DNA of 37,796 nt, from NCBI GenBank assembly GCA_902783215.1, contig CACZQD010000038.1:1-37796 (forward strand), in the 5' to 3' direction. The notes below the pieces were generated by a model. The model was given only the letters and a program-made list of their open reading frames with translations. It made no database searches and was not told the DNA's origin. The stretch comes from an uncultured Erysipelotrichaceae bacterium. GTDB taxonomy: Bacteria > Bacillota_I > Bacilli_A > RF39 > UBA660. This document shows, piece by piece, positions 23,386 to 30,709 of this stretch (the stretch's first letter is position 1; every line of letters starts with the position of its first letter). Position numbers and translations under genes: made by a program.

Positions 23386-24813
23386 CTATACTTGAAAGAT
23401 TCCTCCAATACTTTTATTGATTATTGAGTCATATTTTTCATATACGTATTGACCACCAGCAATAATAATAATACCGCCTTCGTTTAATTCATTATTTGCT
23501 TTGTCTTTATATAAACTGTCTATAATTATATTTCTTGTTTTTTCTTCTTGACCATTATATAATTTTGGAATAACTCCCCAAAACAAACCTAATTGATGAT
23601 AAAGTTTTTTATTTTTAGTAATAGCTACTATTGGGCATTGCGGTGTGAAACTAGTTATAATTCTTGGCGTATTACTTGTTTTTGTAAAACAATAAATAGC
23701 TTTTGCATTAGTATTCATTGCGGATGCACACATAGCTTGATCAATTTTAAATTCAAAATCATCTTCAGTTAAAGGACGAAGTTTAAATCTTTTCCAATAT
23801 TTAATGGATTTTTCAACTGTATTGGCAATTCTATTCATTGTTTTAATACATTCAATAGGATATTTACCGGTTGCAGTCTCTCCTGATAACATAATCGCAC
23901 TAGTACCATCATATATTGCATTAGCGACATCGCTAGTTTCTGCTCTAGTCGGAGTAGGGTTATTAATCATCGATTCTAACATTTGAGTAGCTGTTATTAC
24001 TATTTTACCACTTGTATAAGCTTTTTTAATAAAGTATTTTTGAATGACAGGAACTTTGTCCATTTCTACTTCTACTCCTAAATCTCCTCTAGCTACCATT
24101 ATTCCATCAGATACTTTTAGTATTTCATCAAAATTATTTACTCCTGCTTGATTTTCAATTTTAGATATAACTTTTATATGTGAACCATTATTATCATCTA
24201 ATATTTTTTTGATAGCTATAACATCATCAGCTTTTTGTACAAAAGATGCAGCAATATAATCAAAGTCATGTTCTATTCCATATTTAATATCATTAATATC
24301 CTTTTCAGTTAAACTAGGTAAGTTTAATTTTAAATTAGGAATATTAATACTTTTATTATTAGATAATTCTCCACCAACTAATACTTTACAAATAATATCT
24401 TTATTAATTATTTCTTTAACTTCTAGTTTTATTAATCCATCATCTAATAAAATTATAGAGTTGGTAGTAACATCATTATATAAATTATCATATGTAATAG
24501 ATACTTTATTACTATCACCTATAATATCTTCACAAGTTAAAATAAAAGTGTCGTTCTCATTTAAAAATATTTTATCGTTTTTAAATTTTTTAATTCTTAT
24601 TTCTGGACCTTTAGTATCTAAAAGTAATGATATAGGTAGATTTAATTCATTTCTTAGCTTATTAATTAAGTTTACTGTATCTTCTTGATCTTCACCATTT
24701 CCATGGGAAAAATTTAACCTACAAACATTCATTCCTGATAACATCATTTGTTTTAAAGTTTCTTCATTATTAGAAGATGGTCCAATGGTACATATTATTT
24801 TTGTTTTCCTCAT
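23386..24813 (-). CDS. pyk: Pyruvate kinase
   Basis: A 475-residue glycolytic enzyme that converts phosphoenolpyruvate and ADP to pyruvate and ATP. MRKTKIICTIGPSS opens the TIM barrel. Then come MNVCRLNFSHG, DTKGPEIR, KIENQAGVNNFDEI, DGIMVARGDLGVE and ITATQMLESMINNPTPTRAE, which are active-site and K+/Mg2+-binding signatures. AIMLSGETATGKYPIE and a normal C-terminal allosteric domain follow. It lacks the extra PEP-utiliser domain of some Bacillus enzymes. The ribosome binding site is GGAGG. No clear terminator of its own precedes the antisense promoter at 23346. Confidence 0.97.
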   Translation of the reverse strand: MRKTKIICTIGPSSNNEETLKQMMLSGMNVCRLNFSHGNGEDQEDTVNLINKLRNELNLPISLLLDTKGPEIRIKKFKNDKIFLNENDTFILTCEDIIGDSNKVSITYDNLYNDVTTNSIILLDDGLIKLEVKEIINKDIICKVLVGGELSNNKSINIPNLKLNLPSLTEKDINDIKYGIEHDFDYIAASFVQKADDVIAIKKILDDNNGSHIKVISKIENQAGVNNFDEILKVSDGIMVARGDLGVEVEMDKVPVIQKYFIKKAYTSGKIVITATQMLESMINNPTPTRAETSDVANAIYDGTSAIMLSGETATGKYPIECIKTMNRIANTVEKSIKYWKRFKLRPLTEDDFEFKIDQAMCASAMNTNAKAIYCFTKTSNTPRIITSFTPQCPIVAITKNKKLYHQLGLFWGVIPKLYNGQEEKTRNIIIDSLYKDKANNELNEGGIIIIAGGQYVYEKYDSIINKSIGGIFQV

Positions 24814-24831
24814 ATTTTATCCTCCATATTA

Positions 24832-24860
24832 ATTTTATATTAAATATAAAATAAAATCAA
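24832..24860 (-). promoter_or_regulatory. pyk promoter
   Basis: Minus strand: -35 TTGATT (24860-24855), 17-bp spacer, -10 TAAAAT (24837-24832), about 20 nt before the start. Confidence 0.6.
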
Positions 24861-24870
24861 CTTTTTTGCA

Positions 24871-24899
24871 CTAAAAAACTAATCTATTGCTAGATTAGT
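24871..24899 (-). terminator. Terminator after tRNA-His
   Basis: On the minus strand: ACTAATCTA-GCAA-TAGATTAGT 9-bp stem, followed by TTTTTAG. A smaller CTCGA...TCGAG hairpin lies between it and the tRNA. Confidence 0.8.
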
Positions 24900-24928
24900 A
24901 AACTCGATAATTCGAGATTATTTTTAAG

Positions 24929-25005
24929 TGGGGCAGAATAAGGGATTCGAACCCTTGCATAATGGAACCACAATCCACCGTGTTAACCCCTTCACCAATT
25001 CTGCC
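24929..25005 (-). tRNA. tRNA-His (GTG)
   Basis: Minus-strand cloverleaf: acceptor GCAGAAT / ATTCTGC, the extra 5' G(-1) opposite C73 that marks tRNA-His, D-loop GGTTAACAC, anticodon loop TTGTGGT (GTG), T-arm AAGGGTTCGAATCCCTT and an encoded CCA (24931-24929). Intact. Confidence 0.95.
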
Positions 25006-25021
25006 ATGTCGTACGTATAAA

Positions 25022-25050
25022 AATATATCATATATTCTTTGTTTTGTCAA
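25022..25050 (-). promoter_or_regulatory. tRNA-His promoter
   Basis: Minus strand: consensus -35 TTGACA (25050-25045), 17-bp spacer, -10 TATATT (25027-25022). Confidence 0.8.
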
Positions 25051-25076
25051 TGAATTTGAACTTAAATTTGACAAAT

Positions 25077-25105
25077 TTGACAAAATAAATATTTTGATTT
25101 AAAAT
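25077..25105 (+). promoter_or_regulatory. Promoter for the 25131 gene
   Basis: -35 TTGACA (25077-25082), 17-bp spacer, -10 TAAAAT (25100-25105). A second TTGACA at 25068-25073 makes a 9-bp direct repeat (AATTTGACA). Confidence 0.75.
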
Positions 25106-25130
25106 ACTTCTTGTTTAGGGAGGGAAGTAT

Positions 25131-25724
25131 ATGAGCGAATTTGGAAGAACGCTTGCTAAATTAACAGCTAAATCAGATGGAGCTAAAATAATTCATGGAG
25201 ATAATCTTATTTTAAATCCGCTAATGGAGTGGAATAAATGGCTATCTTATGAAACAAAAGAAGAAAGAGAAAGAAAAGATTTATTGAATCATTTAAAACC
25301 TAATGAATTAACTGAAGATCAATTAGGAGAATTACGGTATTATAAAAGACAAGAAAGATTAAGCCAATTATTTATTAAGTATGATCAAGGTAATTGTACA
25401 CAAGATGAATATTTAGAGGTATATGACTATACAGTTAAACATTCAATTATGGATTTAATGATTAGAAAATTAACCAAACAAGAATTAGTTGAAGCTTATC
25501 AAATAATTGAAAATTGTAAATTATTATCGCGAGAAGAATTAATGGATATTAGAGATAATTATAAACAAGATGAGAATTATGCTACTTTATCTCATTTCGA
25601 TGCTTTTGTTCTTCATGTATTGTGTGATATGTGTAGTCGCTTAGCTCATGAAAAATGTGTAGTAGAAATAGCTAGTCAAAAACGTTTAATTAATGATGCT
25701 AATGATTATAAAACATTGATATAA
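25131..25724 (+). CDS. Unknown soluble protein, 197 residues
   Basis: Not recognised. The protein is helical and highly charged: LSYETKEERERKDLLNHLKP, ELRYYKRQERLSQLFIKYDQG, MIRKLTKQELVEAYQIIENC and YATLSHFDAFVLHVLCDMCSRLAHEKC. There are four cysteines in the last third and no signal peptide or membrane segment. It has its own near-consensus promoter, a strong ribosome binding site (GGGAGG) and a terminator overlapping its stop, so it is a single-gene unit expected to be well expressed. No functional call. Confidence 0.75.
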   Translation: MSEFGRTLAKLTAKSDGAKIIHGDNLILNPLMEWNKWLSYETKEERERKDLLNHLKPNELTEDQLGELRYYKRQERLSQLFIKYDQGNCTQDEYLEVYDYTVKHSIMDLMIRKLTKQELVEAYQIIENCKLLSREELMDIRDNYKQDENYATLSHFDAFVLHVLCDMCSRLAHEKCVVEIASQKRLINDANDYKTLI

Positions 25725-25741
25725 ATTATCGATGTTTTTTT
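25711..25741 (+). terminator. Terminator after the 25131 gene
   Basis: AAACATTGAT / ATCGATGTTT 10-bp stem (one G-T pair) followed by a T-run; the TAA stop is in the loop. Confidence 0.8.
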
Positions 25742-25782
25742 GATTCAAACAAAGAAATGTATGTTAAAAAATACAATAAAAA

Positions 25783-26127
25783 ATGGGCGAAATAAATGAA
25801 ATGGCTATGAATAGTGTTTTAAAAGCTTATTATGATGGTCATTTACCTAGTTCAGTTATTATGCTAGATAAAATATCTTTAGAAAATTTAGGATATGATG
25901 AAATTTCGGAAGATACTACTATTGGTCAAATTGGTGATGTTTCTAATGTTCCTAAATGGGTTTATTCTGATCTAAGATTTTGGACTATGAGTAATATACA
26001 GAATGCTAATAAAGTATTGCTGGTATGGAATAGGTTGACGCCAACTTATACTTATCCTACTATACAAGCAACAGTAAGACCTGTTATAAATATCACAAAA
26101 ACATCTAATCGAATTTTAAAAGGTTAA
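25783..26127 (+). pseudogene. Remnant C-terminal domain of a pilin-like protein
   Basis: A 114-residue frame whose last 60 residues (DLRFWTMSNIQNANKVLLVW...ATVRPVINITK) match the C-terminus of the prepilin at 9717 (FSYWTMTSYTNNQVW...AFVRPVINIYK). The prepilin signal, membrane helix and stalk are missing. No good ribosome binding site precedes ATG 25783. The terminator of the upstream gene cuts it off, and no clear promoter is visible. Most likely the 3' remnant of a pilin paralogue. A short independent secreted protein is unlikely without a signal peptide. Confidence 0.65.
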
Positions 26128-26140
26128 TTAATATATTATA

Positions 26141-26173
26141 AAAAATCTATAGTTTGTTCTATAGATTTTTTTC
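26141..26173. terminator. Bidirectional terminator
   Basis: AAAAATCTATAG (26141-26152) / CTATAGATTTTT (26159-26170) with TTTGTT loop, T-runs on both strands. It contains the TAG stop of the tetR-like gene. Confidence 0.88.
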
Positions 26174-26749
26174 ATTTAACATTTTTTTGATAGTATTATA
26201 TAGATATGGTTTATATTCATCAATTGCTATGGGTTTTTTATTAAGAATACACGAAAAACATGTTGATGATGTTAATTCAATTATCATAAATAGAGTTACT
26301 TCAGGATTGGATAATTTTATATTATGTTCTTCAATTCCTTTTAAAAACATATTACGTATTCCAAGTTCTTGTTCGACTTTTTGGTTTAAATTACTATTAT
26401 ATATACCATATGATAAATTTTTAGCTATAAGTTTTAATAATAGTTTATTCTTTTTAAGTTTTTCGATTACATAATCAATGATAAAGATTATTTGATCATC
26501 AAATTTTTTTATTTCTTCTTTGTTTAATTCTTTTAAAGCTTTATTAAATAGTTTATTAGATTTTCGAGCTATTAATTGTTCTTCTAAATCATATTTATTT
26601 TTAAAATATAAGTAAAATGTTCCTTTACCAATTCCCGCACTATCAGCTATTTCTTTGATAGAAGTATCATTAATACCTTTTTTTGTAAATAATTCATAGG
26701 CACTATCTAATAGTTTATCTTCTTTTTCTTTTTGGTTCTTTAATAACAC
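26159..26749 (-). CDS. TetR-family transcriptional repressor
   Basis: About 196 residues. The N-terminal HTH is standard: KLLDSAYELFTKKGINDTSIKEIADSAGIGKGTFYLYFKNKYDLEEQLI. The C-terminal ligand domain is diverged. The frame is open from a TTG at 26770; I prefer GTG 26749 because AAAGGG precedes it at 8 nt. It is divergent from the MMPL gene across a shared region holding two TGAC-N5-GTCA sites. The first overlaps the -35 of both promoters, so it should repress itself and the transporter until a ligand (drug, fatty acid or lipid) binds. The ligand is unknown. Confidence 0.88.
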   Translation of the reverse strand: MLLKNQKEKEDKLLDSAYELFTKKGINDTSIKEIADSAGIGKGTFYLYFKNKYDLEEQLIARKSNKLFNKALKELNKEEIKKFDDQIIFIIDYVIEKLKKNKLLLKLIAKNLSYGIYNSNLNQKVEQELGIRNMFLKGIEEHNIKLSNPEVTLFMIIELTSSTCFSCILNKKPIAIDEYKPYLYNTIKKMLNEKNL

Positions 26750-26784
26750 TATATCATCCCTTTTTGTCAATTTCTTATGATAAT

Positions 26785-26813
26785 ATTATATAATATTATT
26801 GACTAATGGTCAA
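26785..26813 (-). promoter_or_regulatory. tetR-like gene promoter
   Basis: Minus strand: -35 TTGACC (26813-26808), 17-bp spacer, -10 TATAAT (26790-26785). The -35 is half of operator 1. Confidence 0.8.
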
Positions 26814-26814
26814 T
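26798..26814. promoter_or_regulatory. TetR operator 1
   Basis: Perfect inverted repeat ATTGAC-TAATG-GTCAAT. It covers the -35 hexamers of both divergent promoters. Confidence 0.8.
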
Positions 26815-26827
26815 AGTGTGTTAAGAT
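26799..26827 (+). promoter_or_regulatory. MMPL gene promoter
   Basis: -35 TTGACT (26799-26804), 17-bp spacer, -10 TAAGAT (26822-26827). Confidence 0.75.
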
Positions 26828-26832
26828 ATAAA

Positions 26833-26845
26833 TGACTGTTGGTCA
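26833..26845. promoter_or_regulatory. TetR operator 2
   Basis: TGAC-TGTTG-GTCA, the same core as operator 1, just after the MMPL transcription start, 35 bp from operator 1. Confidence 0.7.
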
Positions 26846-26859
26846 GAAAGAGGGATACA

Positions 26860-29800
26860 ATGAAAAGAATAGGAGATATTGTTTGTAAACATCATAAATT
26901 AATAATATTAATATCTTTACTTTTGTTAATTCCATCACTTATTGGAATATATAAAACAAAGATTAATTATGATATTTTAGTATATCTACCGGATGACATC
27001 GAAACTATAAAAGGAGAAAAAATTCTTACAGATGATTTTAAGATGGGAGCTTATGCTATAGCTATAATTGATAATATGGCAGATAGTGATATTTTAAAAT
27101 TGGAAAGTAAAATTAAGACGATTGATGGAGTTAATAAAGTAATTAGCGCTAATGATTTGACTGGTACACAAATACCTATGGAGTATTTACCAGATAAAGT
27201 TGTTAATAAAGTTGCTAAAAATGGATCAAGATTAATTTTTATAACATTTAATGAGTCTACTAGTGATGATAAAACATTAGCTGCAGTTGAACAATTACGT
27301 AAAATGGTAAATAAATCATCTAAAATAGGTGGTATGAGTACAATGGTTTTAGATACCAAAGAGTTGTTTAATAGTGAGATGACCTTGTATGTAGTTGTTG
27401 CTGTTATACTTTGTATTATTGTTTTAATGTTTTCACTCGATTCATATATTGTTCCAATACTACTTATTTTAAATATTGGTTTAGCAATCTTATATAATAT
27501 GGGTAGTAATATCTTTTTAGGTAATATTTCTTATATAACAAAAGCAATTAGTTCGGTATTACAACTTGGTGTGACGACTGATTTTTCAATTTTCTTGTAT
27601 CATAAATATGAAGCAGAAAAAAGAAAAGAAAAAGATAGTAAAAAAGCTATGTCATTAGCTATTAAAGAAACTTTAGTATCGGTATTAGGAAGTAGTTTAA
27701 CAACTATTGCTGGTTTTTTAGCTCTTTGTACAATGAATCTAAAATTGGGTACTGATATAGGTATTGTTATGGCTAAAGGAGTTATTTTTGGTCTTATATG
27801 TGTAGTAACAGTTTTCCCTGCGTTACTTCTTATCTTTGATAAATATGTTGAAAAAACTAGACACAAAACATTTATACCACAATTTAAATATTTGAAAAAT
27901 TTTGTATTAAAACATTATAAACTAATATTTGTATTATTCTTAATACTATTATTTCCAGCATTTAAAGCTCAAACTAAAACAGAAAATTATTATAAATTAG
28001 ATGAATCTATACCTGATAATTATGGCTATTCAATGGCTAGTAAAGCATTAATAAATGATTATGGAATAGTATCTCAAGAAATTATTTTAGTTTCACAAAA
28101 ATTAGATAATAATAAATTGAATATGATGATAGATGAAATTGAGAAAGTTGACGGTATTGATTTAGTATTGAGTGGATCTAAGTTGTCTAAATATGGGTTT
28201 GATGAAGATATGCTAAGTGATGATATTAAAAATATTTATCAGACAGATAAATATAAAATGGTTCTTATTAATTCTTCATATGATATCGCCACAGATGAAT
28301 TAAATGATCAAATTATAAAAGTAAATAAAATTGTAAAGAAATATGATAAGAAAGCAATAGTTGCTGGAGAAGGGCCATTAATGAAAGATTTAATTGAAAC
28401 AACAGATCAAGACTTTAAAAATGTAAATTTTACTAGTATTGGTGTAATATTTATATTAATGTTGTTGGTTCTTAAATCAATTTCACTACCAGTGCTACTT
28501 GTAAGTGCGATTGAATTTGCCATTTTTATTAATATGGGAATTCCATATTTTAAAGGTACACAAATACCATTTATTGCATCAGTTGTTATTGGAACAATTC
28601 AATTGGGTGCGACTATTGATTATGCAATATTAATGACAACTAAATATTTATCTGAAAGGAAAAATGGTAAAGATAAGTTTGAATCTGTTAAATTATCGAT
28701 GGATGCATCTGCTCCTTCAATATTTGTTAGTGGTATGTGTTTCTTTGCTGCTACAGTTGGAGTTGCTTTAGTATCGAAAATAGATTTAATTGGTTCACTT
28801 TGTACACTTATATCACGAGGAGCAATTATTAGTATGTTAGTTGTTATGATTATTGTTCCATCATTATTAATTATTTTTGATAAGCTAATTATTAATACTA
28901 CGATGGGATTTAGGAAAGGAAAGATAAGTATGAAAAAACTTGCAATATGTTTAATTACTATATCACTATGTTTAGTAGCTATGCCAGTATCTGCGTTAAC
29001 TAAGGAAGAAACTGTATATGCAAAAATTAATCAAAATGGTAATGTTAAAAAGGTTAGTGTGGTTAATCATTTAATCAATGAAGAAAAATCTAAATATATT
29101 GTTGATTATACTGACTTGAAGAATATTGAAAATACTAATGGAGTAGAAAGATACAAATTAGATGGGAATAAACTAACTTGGTCAGCTAATAAGAAAGATA
29201 TATATTATAAAGGAACTACTAATAAAGATTTACCTATTAGTTTAAATATTAGCTATCGATTTAATGATAAGGTAAGTAAAGTATCTAAAATGTTAGGTAA
29301 AAAAGGTCGCGTTGAAATTAAAATTCAATATCAAAATAATGATAAACATATTGTTAATATAAATGGTAAAGAAACAATAATGTATACTCCATTTGTTGTT
29401 GCCACATCAACTATTTTGGATGGAACAACAGTTAGTAACATTAAAGTAGATAATGGCAAAGTTATATCTAATGGTCAAAATTATTTAATTGCTGGTTTAT
29501 CCGCACCATCGCTTTCTAAAAGTTTAGGTATTGATTCATTGAATGAAATGGATACAGTTACAATTACATATGATACTAATTCGTTTGAATTACCAAATAT
29601 ATATTCTGCAATCACACCAAAGATAGTTGATAGCATGGATTTAGATAAACTAAATAATTTAGATTCTATTTATTCTAAAATTAATTTACTATCAAATAGT
29701 AGTAAACAGTTAGTAGATGGATCTAAAAAGGTAAATGATGGTACTACTACTATTAATAATGGAGTTGGTAATGCGATAGATAGTTTAAAAAATAATAAAG

Positions 29801-30642
29801 ATACTATTGATGAAAAAACATTAGAGTTAATAAAAAATACTTCTAGTGAAGAGGCAGTTAAAAAGGTTGAATCTAAAAAAGAAGAAATAATGAATCAAGC
29901 AATTCAAAAGGTAATTGAAACAGAAGAACAAACAAAGCAAATTAAAAATTCTTCTGATTATGGGATAGATAATAATACAAACTTGATAGATGCATTAAAA
30001 CTAGAAACACATAAACAAATAAATTTATCTGAAGAACAAATCACACAAATATATACTGCTTGTAATAGTGGTGCGAGTGATTATTGTTCGAAAGTTCAAA
30101 CTATAGAAGGATATGAAAAACAAACTATTAATCAAGCTAAACAAAGTTTTTATGAAAATGCGATGGAACTTGCTAAACAAACAGCTGCTCAAACTGCATA
30201 TAATACTGCTTTAGAAGTGGCTAAAGATGTTTCTTCTCAAACATCATATGTAGTAGCTCAAACTGTTTTTGATCAAGTTAAACAACAAATACTAGGTAAA
30301 GTAGTTATCTCATTAGATGAATTAAAAAATGGTTTAGATACTTTAAGTGAAGGAACTAAAACTTTAAAAGATGGAATGGAACAATTTGATAATCAAGGAA
30401 TTAATCAAATAACAAGTATTGTTAATAATGAAGTTAAACCATCTATCGAAAGAGTTAAAGTATTAAAGAAATTATCTGCTGATTATAATACTTTTACAAA
30501 AGCAGCAGATAATACTAATTCAAGTACTAAATTTGTTTATACTATTGAAGGAAAAAGTATTAAAAATGAAAAAGTAACAAAGAGAAATAAAGAAAATAAA
30601 AAGACAGGTTTTGTTGATCGAGTAATAAACTTATTTAAATAA
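26860..30642 (+). CDS. MMPL/RND-superfamily transporter fused to a large extracytoplasmic domain
   Basis: About 1260 residues. Two MMPL repeats (about 1-350 and 350-685), each with one helix, an outside loop and five helices; TTDFSIFLYHKYEAEKRK and GATIDYAILMTTKYLSERK are the matching cytoplasmic turns. At residue 691 a signal-peptide-like stretch (MKKLAICLITISLCLVAMPVSA) begins a soluble domain of about 570 residues. It includes coiled-coil-like VDGSKKVNDGTTTINNGV and GTKTLKDGMEQF repeats, as in YhgE/Pip-type proteins, and a basic tail. AGGAAAGGAAAG precedes that internal ATG (28931), so a separate product is possible. Start at 26860 with AGAGGGA; the frame upstream (from 26839) is in operator 2. 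Probably exports lipids or hydrophobic compounds. Confidence 0.85.
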   Translation: MKRIGDIVCKHHKLIILISLLLLIPSLIGIYKTKINYDILVYLPDDIETIKGEKILTDDFKMGAYAIAIIDNMADSDILKLESKIKTIDGVNKVISANDLTGTQIPMEYLPDKVVNKVAKNGSRLIFITFNESTSDDKTLAAVEQLRKMVNKSSKIGGMSTMVLDTKELFNSEMTLYVVVAVILCIIVLMFSLDSYIVPILLILNIGLAILYNMGSNIFLGNISYITKAISSVLQLGVTTDFSIFLYHKYEAEKRKEKDSKKAMSLAIKETLVSVLGSSLTTIAGFLALCTMNLKLGTDIGIVMAKGVIFGLICVVTVFPALLLIFDKYVEKTRHKTFIPQFKYLKNFVLKHYKLIFVLFLILLFPAFKAQTKTENYYKLDESIPDNYGYSMASKALINDYGIVSQEIILVSQKLDNNKLNMMIDEIEKVDGIDLVLSGSKLSKYGFDEDMLSDDIKNIYQTDKYKMVLINSSYDIATDELNDQIIKVNKIVKKYDKKAIVAGEGPLMKDLIETTDQDFKNVNFTSIGVIFILMLLVLKSISLPVLLVSAIEFAIFINMGIPYFKGTQIPFIASVVIGTIQLGATIDYAILMTTKYLSERKNGKDKFESVKLSMDASAPSIFVSGMCFFAATVGVALVSKIDLIGSLCTLISRGAIISMLVVMIIVPSLLIIFDKLIINTTMGFRKGKISMKKLAICLITISLCLVAMPVSALTKEETVYAKINQNGNVKKVSVVNHLINEEKSKYIVDYTDLKNIENTNGVERYKLDGNKLTWSANKKDIYYKGTTNKDLPISLNISYRFNDKVSKVSKMLGKKGRVEIKIQYQNNDKHIVNINGKETIMYTPFVVATSTILDGTTVSNIKVDNGKVISNGQNYLIAGLSAPSLSKSLGIDSLNEMDTVTITYDTNSFELPNIYSAITPKIVDSMDLDKLNNLDSIYSKINLLSNSSKQLVDGSKKVNDGTTTINNGVGNAIDSLKNNKDTIDEKTLELIKNTSSEEAVKKVESKKEEIMNQAIQKVIETEEQTKQIKNSSDYGIDNNTNLIDALKLETHKQINLSEEQITQIYTACNSGASDYCSKVQTIEGYEKQTINQAKQSFYENAMELAKQTAAQTAYNTALEVAKDVSSQTSYVVAQTVFDQVKQQILGKVVISLDELKNGLDTLSEGTKTLKDGMEQFDNQGINQITSIVNNEVKPSIERVKVLKKLSADYNTFTKAADNTNSSTKFVYTIEGKSIKNEKVTKRNKENKKTGFVDRVINLFK

Positions 30643-30672
30643 AAAAGGGCAAAAATAATTGTCTTTTTTTTT
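30641..30672 (+). terminator. Terminator after the MMPL gene
   Basis: AAAAAAGGGCAA pairs with TTGTCTTTTTTT (several G-T pairs), AAATAA loop, long T-run. Confidence 0.7.
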
Positions 30673-30687
30673 AATAAGTGCTAGAAT
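30659..30687 (+). promoter_or_regulatory. Promoter for the deacetylase gene
   Basis: -35 TTGTCT (30659-30664), 17-bp spacer, extended -10 GTGC-TAGAAT (30682-30687). The -35 lies in the preceding terminator stem. Confidence 0.55.
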
Positions 30688-30709
30688 ATGTTTCAGGGAA
30701 GTGTTTTAA

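Noticed and set aside
24895..25083. Minus-strand 62-codon frame around 24.9-25.1 kb
   Set aside because: It runs straight through the tRNA-His gene and its promoter.
26154..26474. Plus-strand 106-codon frame opposite the tetR-like gene
   Set aside because: Antisense shadow that starts inside a terminator hairpin.
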